Shown in pieces: positions 25,860 through 34,552 of a stretch of 64,000 bases of DNA. The stretch is from Pseudomonas hefeiensis (GTDB lineage: Bacteria > Pseudomonadota > Gammaproteobacteria > Pseudomonadales > Pseudomonadaceae). The translations under genes were made by a program, and so were the position numbers. The notes beneath the pieces were generated by a model. It was not told the DNA's origin, did no database searches, and was given only the letters and a program-made list of their open reading frames with translations. Numbering within the stretch: position 1 is the first letter of the stretch; each line of letters begins with the position of its first letter. The stretch lies in contig NZ_CP117449.1 in the NCBI RefSeq assembly GCF_030687835.1, forward strand, positions 1,116,001 to 1,180,000, written 5' to 3'.

Positions 25860-26855
25860 TCACGCCGCCTGCTGAAACTGCTGCCGATACTGGTTCGGCG
25901 ACAACTCGGTATGTTGGCGGAACAGCCGTGCGAAGAAGCTCGCATCGTCGTAGCCGACTTCATAGCTAATGGTCTTGATGCTCTTGCGACTGCCGGACAA
26001 CAAGCCCTTGGCGGTCTCTATACGCAGCCGTTGCAGGTAATGCAGTGGTTTGTCCCCCGTGGCGGTCTGGAAGCGGCGCATGAAGTTGCGGATGCTCATA
26101 CCGTGCTCCCGGGCGACGTCCTCGAAACGAAATTTGTCGGCAAAGTGTTCTTCGAGCCAGTGCTGGATCTGCAGGATGATCACATCCTGGTGCAGCTTCT
26201 GGCCCCCGAAGCCGATTCTTCCCGGTGAGTAGCTGCGCTGCACTTCATACAGAATGTCTCGTGCCACGGCCTGGGCCACGTTGGCGCCGCAGAACCGTTC
26301 GATGAGGTAGATATAGAGGTCGCAGGCCGAGGTCGTGCCGCCGGCGCAGAACAGATTGTCGGCGTCGGTCAGGTGCTTGTCCTGATTCAGGTGTACCTGG
26401 GGAAAGCGCTCCTTGAAGGCGCTGAAGAACCGCCAGTACGTGGTGGCCTCCTTGCCATCGAGCAGCCCGGCCTCGGCCAGCCAGAACACCCCGGTGGCCT
26501 CGCCGCAGAGCACTGCACCACGGGCATGCTGTTCCCGCAGCCAGGGCAGGACCTGTGGATAACGTTGACAGAGGGTGGCGAAATCATCCCAAAAAGCCGG
26601 GAGGATGATCACATCGGTATTTTCCAGGCCGCCGTCCACCGGCATGATTACGTCGCTGAAGCTGTTCACCGGTTTGCCGTCGGGGCTGACCAGCCGGGTT
26701 TCGAACGCCGGTGTCAGGCCGTGGCCCAGTTGTTTGCCGTAGCGCAAGCTGGCCAGATGGAAAAAATCCTTGGCTTGCATGAGGGTGGAAGCGAAAACCC
26801 GGTCGATAGCCAGGATGCTGACGCGCCGTAAGGGCGTGGAGACGTGCTTGGACAT
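25860..26855 (-). CDS. GlxA-type transcriptional regulator (DJ-1/PfpI domain plus AraC HTH)
   Basis: A protein of 331 residues. The N-terminal class I glutamine amidotransferase-like (DJ-1/PfpI) domain is at about 10-190 (TDVIILPAFWDDFATLCQRY, RGAVLCGEATGVFWLAEAGL, with the nucleophile-elbow Cys in VLCGEA). The C-terminal AraC/XylS double helix-turn-helix is at about 220-325 (FRFEDVAREHGMSIRNFMRR, ISYEVGYDDASFFARLFRQH). Such regulators often respond to quaternary amines or amino acids. The divergent acyl-CoA dehydrogenase gene is a possible target. The ligand cannot be told. Confidence 0.9.
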   Translation of the reverse strand: MSKHVSTPLRRVSILAIDRVFASTLMQAKDFFHLASLRYGKQLGHGLTPAFETRLVSPDGKPVNSFSDVIMPVDGGLENTDVIILPAFWDDFATLCQRYPQVLPWLREQHARGAVLCGEATGVFWLAEAGLLDGKEATTYWRFFSAFKERFPQVHLNQDKHLTDADNLFCAGGTTSACDLYIYLIERFCGANVAQAVARDILYEVQRSYSPGRIGFGGQKLHQDVIILQIQHWLEEHFADKFRFEDVAREHGMSIRNFMRRFQTATGDKPLHYLQRLRIETAKGLLSGSRKSIKTISYEVGYDDASFFARLFRQHTELSPNQYRQQFQQAA

Positions 26856-27001
26856 AGTTGATCTTTATTTTTATAGGGGAAAGTGGTCACCAGACGGCTG
26901 GATCGTCTTATTTTTTGTCGGATGTGTCCAGTGTCCTGTCATCCCCCGCAGGCTTAGGCTCTGTTGGATAACCCCACCGAACAATAATGAAAAGGTGCGC
27001 C

Positions 27002-28138
27002 ATGATCCCAAGAACCCTGTTCAGTCCCGAACACGAACTGTTTCGAGACAGCGTACGAACCTTCCTCGAAAAAGAAGCGGTGCCGTACCACAGTCAGTGG
27101 GAAAAACAGGGGCATGTGGACCGTCAGTTGTGGAACAAGGCGGGGGAGGCGGGGATGTTGTGTTCGCATCTGCCGGAAGCTTATGGCGGGCTGGATGCCG
27201 ATTTTCTCTACAGCACTGTGGTGATTGAAGAAATCGGACGGCTGGGGCTGACAGGCATCGGTTTCTCGCTGCACTCCGACATTGTGGCGCCTTACATCCT
27301 GCACTACGGCAGTGAAGCGCTGAAACTCAAGTACCTGCCCAGGCTGGTGTCCGGTGAGATGGTCACGGCCATCGCCATGACCGAGCCGGGGGCCGGTTCC
27401 GACCTGCAAGGTGTAAAGACCACGGCGGTGCTGGACGGTGATGAATACGTCATCAACGGCTCGAAGACCTTCATCACCAACGGCTTTCTGGCCGACCTGG
27501 TGATCGTGGTTGCCAAGACCGATCCAAAGGCCGGCGCCAAAGGCACCAGTCTGTTCCTGGTGGAGGCGGGCACGCCCGGCTTCGAAAAAGGCAAGCGCCT
27601 GGAGAAGGTTGGAATGAAGGCCCAGGACACCTCGGAGCTGTTCTTCCAGGATGTTCGCGTGCCAAAGGAAAACCTGCTCGGGCAGGCGGGGATGGGCTTC
27701 GCCTACCTGATGCAGGAATTGCCCCAGGAGCGTCTGACGGTGGCGATCGGCGGCCTGGCGTCGGCCGAAGCGGCGCTGCAATGGACGCTGGACTACACCC
27801 GCGATCGCAAGGCTTTCGGTAAATCCATCGCCGACTTTCAGAACACCCGTTTCAAACTGGCGGAAATGGCGACCGAGATCCAGATTGGCCGGGTTTTCGT
27901 CGACCGTTGCCTGGAACTGCACCTGCAAGGCAAGCTCGACGTGCCGACGGCGGCGATGGCCAAGTACTGGGGCACTGACCTGCAATGCAAGGTGCTCGAC
28001 GAATGCGTGCAACTGCACGGCGGCTACGGGTTCATGTGGGAATACCCGATCGCCCGGGCGTGGGCCGACGCGCGGGTGCAGCGGATTTATGCCGGGACCA
28101 ATGAAATCATGAAGGAGATCATTGCGCGGTCGCTTTGA
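27002..28138 (+). CDS. Acyl-CoA dehydrogenase
   Basis: A FAD-dependent acyl-CoA dehydrogenase of 378 residues. The FAD/substrate signature is AIAMTEPGAGSDLQGVKTTA, the second signature is QLHGGYGFMWEYPIARAWAD, and the catalytic-base region is RIYAGTNEIMKEIIARSL. The pattern fits medium- to long-chain or branched-chain members; which acyl chain is not clear. The ATG at 27002 has AAGGTG 6 bases upstream; an ATG five codons earlier is less likely. The gene stands alone, divergent from the GlxA-type regulator. Confidence 0.92.
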   Translation: MIPRTLFSPEHELFRDSVRTFLEKEAVPYHSQWEKQGHVDRQLWNKAGEAGMLCSHLPEAYGGLDADFLYSTVVIEEIGRLGLTGIGFSLHSDIVAPYILHYGSEALKLKYLPRLVSGEMVTAIAMTEPGAGSDLQGVKTTAVLDGDEYVINGSKTFITNGFLADLVIVVAKTDPKAGAKGTSLFLVEAGTPGFEKGKRLEKVGMKAQDTSELFFQDVRVPKENLLGQAGMGFAYLMQELPQERLTVAIGGLASAEAALQWTLDYTRDRKAFGKSIADFQNTRFKLAEMATEIQIGRVFVDRCLELHLQGKLDVPTAAMAKYWGTDLQCKVLDECVQLHGGYGFMWEYPIARAWADARVQRIYAGTNEIMKEIIARSL

Positions 28139-28163
28139 CTATGCGGTGAGTTGAGGGGCGCCT

Positions 28164-28254
28164 TCGCGAGCAAGCCCGCTCCCACAGTGGTTCTGTGTCG
28201 ATCACCCAATGGTGCCCAGACACAAATCCCCCGTGGGAGCGGGCTTGCTCGCGA
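28164..28254. repeat. Inside-out REP pair
   Basis: Two REP halves with the GTGGGAG ends facing inward, 47 bases apart: TCGCGAGCAAGCCCGCTCCC at left and its inverse at right. The normal orientation is outward. The spacing equals that between tandem REPINs elsewhere in the window. Confidence 0.85.
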
Positions 28255-28272
28255 AGGCTTTTTACCAGTCGA

Positions 28273-29313
28273 TCAAGGCGCCGGGTTCGGATGATCCTTG
28301 TGGATCGCTTCAATCCCCGCCAGCACTTCATCCGAGAGCTTCAGGTCGACGCTGGCGATGTTGCTGTCCAGTTGCTCAAGGGTCGTGGCGCCGATGATGT
28401 TGCTGGTCACGAACGGTTGCCGAGTGACAAACGCCAGGGCCATCTGCGCCGGGTCCAGGCCGTGTTCCCGCGCCAGGGCCACATAACGACTGCATGCGGC
28501 TTCCGATTGTGGATTGAAATAGCGCATGAAGCGGCTGTAGAGCGTCAGGCGGCCCCTGGCTGGGCGTGCGCCGCCTTCATACTTGCCCGACAGGAAGCCG
28601 AACGCCAATGGCGAATAAGCCAGCAGGCCGCACTGCTCGCGGATGGCAATTTCCGAAAGCCCGATCTCGAAACTGCGGTTGAGCAGGTTGTAGGGGTTCT
28701 GGATCGACACTGCCCGCGGCCAGCCACGGGCTTCGGCCAGGGCGAGGAATTTCATGGTGCCCCACGGCGTTTCGTTGGACAGGCCGATGTGGCGGATCTT
28801 GCCGGCCCGTACCTGCTCGTCCAGGGCTTCAAGGGTTTCTTCCAGCGGGGTGAAATCTTCGTCGGTTTTGTGCTGGTAGCCCAATTGGCCAAAAAAATTG
28901 GTGCTGCGCTCTGGCCAATGCAGTTGATAGAGATCGATCCAGTCGGTCTGCAGGCGCTTGAGGCTGGCGTCCACCGCTTCGACGATATGGCGACGGTTGT
29001 GCTTGAGGTTTTTGTCGCGGATGTAGTCGATGGTGTTGCCGGGACCTGCGATTTTGCTCGCCAGAATCCAGTCCGCGCGGTCGCCGCGACGCTTGAAGTA
29101 GTTGCCGATGTAGCGTTCGGTGGTGGCGTAGGTCTCGGCCTTGGGCGGCACCGGGTACATCTCGGCGGTGTCGATGAAATTGATCCCGGCACCCTTGGCG
29201 CGTTCGATCTGGGCGAAGGCCTCGGCCTCGCTGTTCTGCTCACCCCAAGTCATGGTTCCGAGGCACAGGGCGCTCACGTTTAGATCGGTACGGCCTAGCT
29301 GGCGATAATCCAT
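28273..29313 (-). CDS. Aldo/keto reductase, Tas family
   Basis: A NADP-dependent aldo/keto reductase of 346 residues, closest in pattern to Tas/YajO-type proteins. The catalytic tetrad is visible: Asp and Tyr in NFIDTAEMYPVPP, Lys in ASKIAG and His in LYQLHWPER. A C-terminal NADP site follows (VTSNIIGATTLEQLDSNIAS). The ATG at 29313 has AAGGAG 7 bases upstream; the frame is open 18 codons further. It is monocistronic, with an AT-rich region before it. The physiological substrate is unknown. Confidence 0.92.
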   Translation of the reverse strand: MDYRQLGRTDLNVSALCLGTMTWGEQNSEAEAFAQIERAKGAGINFIDTAEMYPVPPKAETYATTERYIGNYFKRRGDRADWILASKIAGPGNTIDYIRDKNLKHNRRHIVEAVDASLKRLQTDWIDLYQLHWPERSTNFFGQLGYQHKTDEDFTPLEETLEALDEQVRAGKIRHIGLSNETPWGTMKFLALAEARGWPRAVSIQNPYNLLNRSFEIGLSEIAIREQCGLLAYSPLAFGFLSGKYEGGARPARGRLTLYSRFMRYFNPQSEAACSRYVALAREHGLDPAQMALAFVTRQPFVTSNIIGATTLEQLDSNIASVDLKLSDEVLAGIEAIHKDHPNPAP

Positions 29314-29488
29314 CGGGAACTCCTTGGGCAAAACAATCATAAAAGCAGGTTGAATTATTTTTCGCAATCTGCATAATTGCGCACCTCTTTCTGCAGTGGA
29401 AGTGATGCGCCGCCGCCGAAGAATCTTGCCGTTGAACGGACGCGCCGACCCGAGCCCCCGAAAGCGTCTGTATCCGGCTGCCTTTGAC

Positions 29489-29517
29489 TTGTCAAAGTAC
29501 GCACTATTCAGTAAGAT
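29489..29517 (+). promoter_or_regulatory. Promoter of rplM-rpsI
   Basis: -35 TTGTCA (29489-29494), 17-base spacer, -10 TAAGAT (29512-29517). This predicts a leader of about 35 bases that can fold CCGCC against GGCGG before the rplM ATG. Inferred from consensus only. Confidence 0.5.
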
Positions 29518-29558
29518 CCGCCGTCTAATTTACAGGGCGGCCCCTGAGGCTATAAAGA

Positions 29559-29987
29559 ATGAAAACTTTTACTGCTAAACCGGAAACAGTAAAGCGCGAC
29601 TGGTTTGTCGTCGACGCTGCTGGTCAGACCCTGGGTCGTCTGGCCACCGAAATCGCGAGCCGTCTGCGTGGCAAGCACAAGCCTGAGTACACCCCTCACG
29701 TCGACACCGGTGACTACATCGTCGTCATCAACGCTGAGCAAGTACGTGTTACTGGCGCTAAAACCACTGACAAAATGTACTACTCCCACTCCGGTTTTCC
29801 TGGCGGCATCAAGTCGATCAACTTCGAAAAGCTGATCGCCAAAGCCCCTGAGCGCGTGATCGAGACCGCGGTTAAAGGCATGCTGCCTAAAAACCCACTG
29901 GGTCGCGACATGTATCGTAAGCTGAAGGTTTATGCGGGCGCTGCTCACCCTCATACTGCTCAGCAGCCCCAAGAACTGAAGTTTTAA
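29559..29987 (+). CDS. rplM: 50S ribosomal protein L13
   Basis: 142 residues, the standard length. It has the L13 signatures [20 protein letters not shown] near the N-terminus and [20 protein letters not shown] near the C-terminus. It binds 23S rRNA and is an early assembly protein of the 50S subunit. rpsI follows 14 bases later, the universal bacterial pair. Codon use is strongly biased, as expected for a highly expressed gene. Confidence 0.99.
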   Translation: MKTFTAKPETVKRDWFVVDAAGQTLGRLATEIASRLRGKHKPEYTPHVDTGDYIVVINAEQVRVTGAKTTDKMYYSHSGFPGGIKSINFEKLIAKAPERVIETAVKGMLPKNPLGRDMYRKLKVYAGAAHPHTAQQPQELKF

Positions 29988-30001
29988 CGGAATAGTTCAT
30001 T

Positions 30002-30394
30002 ATGTCGGCGACTCAAAATTACGGCACTGGCCGTCGCAAGACTGCAACCGCACGCGTTTTCCTGCGTCCGGGCACTGGTAACATCTCCATCAACAACCGC
30101 TCCCTGGATAACTTCTTCGGCCGCGAAACTGCCCGCATGGTAGTTCGTCAGCCGCTGGAACTGACCGAGACCGTCGAAAAATTCGACATCTACGTCACTG
30201 TTATCGGTGGTGGTGTAAGTGGTCAGGCTGGCGCAATCCGCCACGGTATCACTCGCGCCCTGATGGATTACGACGAAACTCTGCGTGGTGCGCTGCGCAA
30301 AGCCGGCTTCGTAACTCGCGATGCTCGTGAAGTTGAACGTAAGAAAGTCGGTCTGCGTAAAGCGCGTAAGCGTCCGCAGTACTCGAAGCGTTAA
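30002..30394 (+). CDS. rpsI: 30S ribosomal protein S9
   Basis: 130 residues. It begins [20 protein letters not shown] and ends with the conserved basic tail [17 protein letters not shown], whose last residues reach the P-site t[22 protein letters not shown] is the S9 signature. It is co-transcribed with rplM and followed by a strong terminator. Confidence 0.99.
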   Translation: MSATQNYGTGRRKTATARVFLRPGTGNISINNRSLDNFFGRETARMVVRQPLELTETVEKFDIYVTVIGGGVSGQAGAIRHGITRALMDYDETLRGALRKAGFVTRDAREVERKKVGLRKARKRPQYSKR

Positions 30395-30416
30395 TTTCGC
30401 TTTCGCGTTCAAAAGG

Positions 30417-30449
30417 CGCCCAGTTCCTCACGGAGCTGGGCGTTTTTTT
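30417..30449 (+). terminator. Rho-independent terminator after rpsI
   Basis: A stem of 11 pairs CGCCCAGTTCC / GGAGCTGGGCG (one mismatch) with a TCAC loop and T7 tract. Confidence 0.9.
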
Positions 30450-30477
30450 ATGGGCGAAATATTTATGCTGTGACAAC

Positions 30478-30504
30478 TTGCCACATCCGTGAAGCCCCTA
30501 TACT
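30478..30504 (+). promoter_or_regulatory. Possible promoter of petABC
   Basis: -35-like TTGCCA (30478-30483) and -10 TATACT (30499-30504), with a short 15-base spacer. It would give a leader of about 140 bases before petA. Consensus match only. Confidence 0.35.
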
Positions 30505-30650
30505 TCAAGGCTTGGCGGTTGAGCCGCTTGGTAATTACCTTGTCAGAACTGGGGCTTTTCATTACCATTCGGCAAAATTTTTATAAGTTCAGATTTTTAC
30601 TTAGTAGACGCCTGATTTAACAGGCCACAAAGCTGATGGGAGAGGACTGA

Positions 30651-31244
30651 ATGAGCAATGACGGCGTGAATGCAGGCCGGCGTCGCTTCTTGGTAGCAGC
30701 CACATCCGTGGTGGGTGCTGCAGGAGCGGTGGGGGCTGCGGTCCCGTTCGTGGGGTCATGGTTTCCCAGTGCCAAGGCGAAAGCCGCAGGTGCACCGGTG
30801 AAAGTGAATGTCAGCAAGATCGAGCCAGGCCAGCAGATGATTGCTGAGTGGCGCGGTCAGCCGGTGTTCATCGTCCGCCGTACAGAGGAAATCCTGGGGA
30901 ATCTGAAAAAGATCGAGGGGCAGCTGTCTGACCCCACCTCCAAGAACTCGATGCAACCGACCTATGTCGACCCGGAGACGCGTTCGATCAAGCCGCAAAT
31001 CCTGCTGCTGATCGGGATTTGTACGCACCTGGGCTGCTCGCCAACGTTCCGTCCCGAAGTGGCGCCTGCCGACTTGGGCAAGGACTGGGTAGGTGGTTAT
31101 TTCTGCCCTTGCCACGGCTCCCACTACGATCTGGCTGGTCGCGTCTACAAATCGCAGCCTGCACCTCTGAACCTGCCAGTTCCCCCGCATTCCTATGAAA
31201 CCGATGACATCATTGTCGTTGGCGTCGATACGGAGACAGCGTGA
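30651..31244 (+). CDS. petA: Ubiquinol-cytochrome c reductase, Rieske iron-sulfur subunit
   Basis: The Rieske protein of the cytochrome bc1 complex, 197 residues. A twin-arginine-type N-terminus (NAGRRRFLVAATSVVGAAGA) provides the membrane anchor. The 2Fe-2S cluster ligands are in CTHLGCSP and CPCHGSHYDL. It takes electrons from ubiquinol and passes them to cytochrome c1. GGGAGAGGA precedes the ATG. The stop overlaps the petB start by one base (TGATG). Confidence 0.98.
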   Translation: MSNDGVNAGRRRFLVAATSVVGAAGAVGAAVPFVGSWFPSAKAKAAGAPVKVNVSKIEPGQQMIAEWRGQPVFIVRRTEEILGNLKKIEGQLSDPTSKNSMQPTYVDPETRSIKPQILLLIGICTHLGCSPTFRPEVAPADLGKDWVGGYFCPCHGSHYDLAGRVYKSQPAPLNLPVPPHSYETDDIIVVGVDTETA

Positions 31245-32455
31245 TGAGCAAATTCATGGATTGGGTTGATGCGCGCTTTCCCGCGACCAAGATGTGGGAA
31301 GACCATCTCAGCAAGTATTACGCTCCGAAAAACTTCAACTTCTTCTACTTCTTTGGCTCTCTGGCCCTGCTCGTTCTGGTCAACCAGATCGTCACCGGTG
31401 TCTGGCTGACCATGAGCTACACCCCTTCGGCGGAAGAAGCGTTTGCTTCCGTCGAATACATCATGCGCGACGTCGAGTACGGCTCGATCCTGCGTCTGTT
31501 GCACTCCACCGGCGCTTCGGCGTTCTTCATCGTGGTCTACCTGCATATGTTCCGTGGCTTGCTCTACGGTTCGTACCAGAAGCCGCGTGAACTGGTGTGG
31601 GTCTTCGGCATGCTGATCTACCTGGCGCTGATGGCCGAAGCCTTCATGGGCTACCTGCTGCCGTGGGGCCAGATGTCCTACTGGGGCGCCCAGGTGATTA
31701 TCTCGCTGTTCGGTGCAATCCCGGTCATCGGCGATGACCTGACCCAGTGGATTCGCGGTGACTACCTGATCTCGGGCATTACCCTGAACCGCTTCTTCGC
31801 CTTGCATGTGGTGGCCCTGCCGATCGTGATCCTCGGTCTGGTGGTGCTGCATATCCTGGCGCTGCACGAAGTCGGCTCGAACAACCCCGATGGCGTGGAC
31901 ATCAAGAAGCACAAGGACGAGAACGGCGTACCGCTGGACGGCATTGCCTTCCACCCGTACTACACCGTGAAAGATATCGTCGGCGTGGTGGTGTTCCTGT
32001 TCATTTTCTGCTCCATCGTGTTCTTCTTCCCGGAGATGGGTGGTTACTTCCTCGAGAAGCCTAACTTCGAGCAGGCAAACGCCTTCAAGACCCCTGAACA
32101 CATTGCTCCGGTCTGGTACTTCACACCGTTCTACGCGATCCTGCGGGCGATTCCGGACAAGCTGCTGGGCGTCATCGCCATGGGTGCGGCGATCGCCGTG
32201 CTGTTCGTCCTGCCGTGGCTGGACCGCAGTCCGGTCAAGTCGATGCGCTACAAAGGCTGGCTGAGCAAAATCTGGCTCTGGGTGTTCTGCATCTCGTTCG
32301 TGATCCTGGGCGTGCTGGGCGTACTCGCTCCAACGCCGGGCCGGACGCTGCTGTCGCAGGTCTGCACCTTCCTGTACTTCGCCTACTTCATTCTGATGCC
32401 GTTCTACACCAGGCTCGAGAAGACCAAACCGGTTCCGGAAAGGGTGACTGGCTGA
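31244..32455 (+). CDS. petB: Ubiquinol-cytochrome c reductase, cytochrome b
   Basis: The transmembrane b-haem subunit of the bc1 complex, 403 residues with eight or nine helices. Haem-ligand histidines appear in STGASAFFIVVYLHMFRGLL and NRFFALHVVALPIVILGLVV, and the Qo-site PEW-type motif appears as HIAPVWYFTPFYAILRAIPD. I chose the ATG at 31244, which overlaps the petA TGA; a GTG directly before it is in frame. It overlaps petC by one base. Confidence 0.98.
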   Translation: MSKFMDWVDARFPATKMWEDHLSKYYAPKNFNFFYFFGSLALLVLVNQIVTGVWLTMSYTPSAEEAFASVEYIMRDVEYGSILRLLHSTGASAFFIVVYLHMFRGLLYGSYQKPRELVWVFGMLIYLALMAEAFMGYLLPWGQMSYWGAQVIISLFGAIPVIGDDLTQWIRGDYLISGITLNRFFALHVVALPIVILGLVVLHILALHEVGSNNPDGVDIKKHKDENGVPLDGIAFHPYYTVKDIVGVVVFLFIFCSIVFFFPEMGGYFLEKPNFEQANAFKTPEHIAPVWYFTPFYAILRAIPDKLLGVIAMGAAIAVLFVLPWLDRSPVKSMRYKGWLSKIWLWVFCISFVILGVLGVLAPTPGRTLLSQVCTFLYFAYFILMPFYTRLEKTKPVPERVTG

Positions 32456-33237
32456 TGAAAAAGCTATTTTCTGTACTGATTCTTGCTGCTATGCCTGTAC
32501 TGTCCTTTGCGTCCGCATCCGGTGGTCCTGAGCTGGAAAAAGTCGACATCGACGTTTCCGACAAAGCTGCCATGCAGGATGGCGCACGTACGTTCGCCAA
32601 CTACTGCATGGGCTGCCACAGCGCCAAGTTCCAGCGTTATGAGCGTGTAGCTGATGACCTGGGCATTCCCCATGAGTTGATGCTCGAGAAGCTGGTGTTC
32701 ACTGGCGCCAAGCTGGGCGATCACATGAACATCGGCATGCAGCCGGCAGACGCCAAGACCTGGTTCGGGGCTGCGCCGCCCGACCTCACCCTGGTGGCTC
32801 GCGTACGTGGCACCGACTGGCTCTACGGTTACCTGCGTTCGTTCTATGAAGATCCCGCGCGTCCTTGGGGTGTGAACAACAAGGTCTTCCCGAACGTCGG
32901 TATGCCGAACGTTCTGGTCGGCCTGCAGGGTCGTCAGGTGGTAGGCTGCAAACAGGTTCAAATCGTCGAGGACGGCAAGAAGCAATACGATCCGCTGACT
33001 GGCACGGCTTTGACTCACGAAGCCTGCGACCAGTTGACCGTATTGCCCAACACCGGCAGCCTGACTGAAGAGCAGTTCGACGAGAAGGTCAAGAATCTGG
33101 TGACCTTCCTGGCCTACTCGGCCAACCCGGTGAAGCTGGAGCATCAGCGCATCGGTACTTATGTGTTGCTGTATTTGGCGTTCTTCTTCGTATTCGCTTA
33201 CCTGCTCAAGCGCGAATACTGGAAAGACGTGCATTGA
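32455..33237 (+). CDS. petC: Ubiquinol-cytochrome c reductase, cytochrome c1
   Basis: 260 residues. The Sec signal peptide is residues 1-21 (ending SFASA), the c-type haem motif is CMGCH at about 49-53, and a C-terminal anchor is at about 235-255 (TYVLLYLAFFFVFAYLLKRE). It receives electrons from the Rieske protein. The methionine haem ligand is probably in NIGMQPADAKTWFGAAPPDL or further on. It is the third gene of petABC with one-base overlaps. Confidence 0.98.
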   Translation: MKKLFSVLILAAMPVLSFASASGGPELEKVDIDVSDKAAMQDGARTFANYCMGCHSAKFQRYERVADDLGIPHELMLEKLVFTGAKLGDHMNIGMQPADAKTWFGAAPPDLTLVARVRGTDWLYGYLRSFYEDPARPWGVNNKVFPNVGMPNVLVGLQGRQVVGCKQVQIVEDGKKQYDPLTGTALTHEACDQLTVLPNTGSLTEEQFDEKVKNLVTFLAYSANPVKLEHQRIGTYVLLYLAFFFVFAYLLKREYWKDVH

Positions 33238-33325
33238 TAAAGCAGCTGTAAACCGTTGCTGTTAACCGTGCGCGCCCAAGGGCGTCTCTGGATGTAACGA
33301 ACCTGGTCAGCCGGGTGTTACGGGA

Positions 33326-33353
33326 GGCGCCCTTTGGGCGCGCTCGTTTTTCC
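33326..33353 (+). terminator. Rho-independent terminator after petC
   Basis: Stem GGCGCCC / GGGCGCG-type with a TTT loop, then a T-rich run, between petC and sspA. Confidence 0.75.
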
Positions 33354-33389
33354 GTTTTTCGATAATTTCAACAAGCGAGGAGGATCGCC

Positions 33390-34008
33390 ATGGGCGTGAC
33401 CAATCGGTTGGCCTGTTACTCCGACCCCGCCGACCACTACTCCCACCGGGTACGCATCGTACTGGCAGAGAAGGGTGTCAGCGCCGAGATCATTTATGTC
33501 GAAGCGGGCCGTCAGCCGCCGAAGCTGATCGAAGTGAAACCCTTACGGTAGCCTGCCCACGCTGGTCGATCGTGATCTGGCATTGTGGGAGTCGACAGTG
33601 GTGATGGAATACCTGGATGAGCGTTATCCGCATCCGCCTTTACTGCCGGTGTACCCTGTCGCGCGAGCCAACAGCCGTTTGCTGATCCATCGCATCCAGC
33701 GTGACTGGTGCGGTTTGGTGGATCTGATCCTGGATTCACGAAGCAAGGAGCCGGCGCGGGTCGTGGCGCGCAAAGAATTGCGTGAAAGCCTGACTGGCGT
33801 ATCGCCGCTGTTTGTCGACAAACCGTTCTTTCTCAGTGAGGAACAAAGTCTGGTGGATTGCTGCCTATTACCCATACTCTGGCGTTTGCCGATTCTGGGT
33901 ATCGAACTGCCGCGGCCTGCCAAGCCGCTGCTTGATTATATGGAGCGCCAATTTGCGCGCGAGGCTTTCCAGGCGAGTCTGTCTGGTGTCGAACGTGACA
34001 TGCGCTAA
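33390..34008 (+). pseudogene. sspA: Stringent starvation protein A, interrupted by a one-base insertion
   Basis: A glutathione S-transferase-fold protein that binds RNA polymerase and modulates stress and virulence gene expression. The first 53 codons read [20 protein letters not shown] to LIEVKPLR, then hit TAG at 33549. Dropping one A from the AAA at 33537-33539 restores [20 protein letters not shown] and joins the downstream frame (to 34008), giving 205 residues, the normal Pseudomonas length. A strong GAGGAGG ribosome site precedes the ATG. Downstream codons show no decay, and sspB follows intact. So this is either a very recent lesion or a sequencing error in an A run. Confidence 0.9.
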
Positions 34009-34024
34009 GGCTTAGGGAGCCGCT

Positions 34025-34438
34025 ATGAACTCCAGTCGACCTTATCTGGTCCGCGCGCTCTATGAGTGGATTGTGGACAACGATTGCACCCCGCACATGC
34101 TGGTCAACGCCGAGTATCCATCGGTGCAGGTGCCGCAGGGTTTTGCCAACGACGGGCAAATTGTCTTGAACGTATCGCCGGCCGCCGTGCGTCATTTGCA
34201 CATGGACAACGATGCGGTCAGTTTTGAGGGGCGTTTTGGGGGTGTGCCACACACCCTGTACGTGCCTATCGCTTCGATCCTGGGGATTTATGCTCGGGAG
34301 AATGGCCAGGGTATGGTGTTCGAGCTGGAATCGCCGCTGGATGGCGAAGAAGAGTTCGAGGCTGATGATGACCTGCCGCCACCGGATGACGAGCCGCCGC
34401 GTCCTAGCGGGCGGCCGAGTTTGAAAGTGGTGAAATAG
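34025..34438 (+). CDS. sspB: ClpXP protease specificity-enhancing factor SspB
   Basis: 137 residues. It tethers ssrA-tagged proteins to ClpXP. The N-terminal substrate-binding domain is at about 1-105 (SRPYLVRALYEWIVDNDCTP, VPQGFANDGQIVLNVSP). An acidic Pro-rich linker follows, and then the C-terminal ClpX-binding tail RPSLKVVK, which closely matches the family tail. It is 16 bases downstream of sspA, the usual sspAB pair. Confidence 0.97.
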   Translation: MNSSRPYLVRALYEWIVDNDCTPHMLVNAEYPSVQVPQGFANDGQIVLNVSPAAVRHLHMDNDAVSFEGRFGGVPHTLYVPIASILGIYARENGQGMVFELESPLDGEEEFEADDDLPPPDDEPPRPSGRPSLKVVK

Positions 34439-34498
34439 CGGGCTGTGCTAAAGGCCATTCAGTCATGGACTGGGTGAAGGCCTGGCAGCTTGGTTAGG

Positions 34499-34533
34499 AA
34501 AATGCCTGTGTCGTGAGATGCGGGCATTTTTTT
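34499..34533 (+). terminator. Probable terminator after sspAB
   Basis: A short stem AAATGCC / GGCATTT with a wide loop and a T7 tract. Confidence 0.5.
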
Positions 34534-34552
34534 GTGGTGTCATGGTTTTTGT

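Noticed and set aside
29396..29578. A 60-codon frame overlapping the rplM start
   Set aside because: It covers the rplM promoter and leader and lacks a ribosome site.
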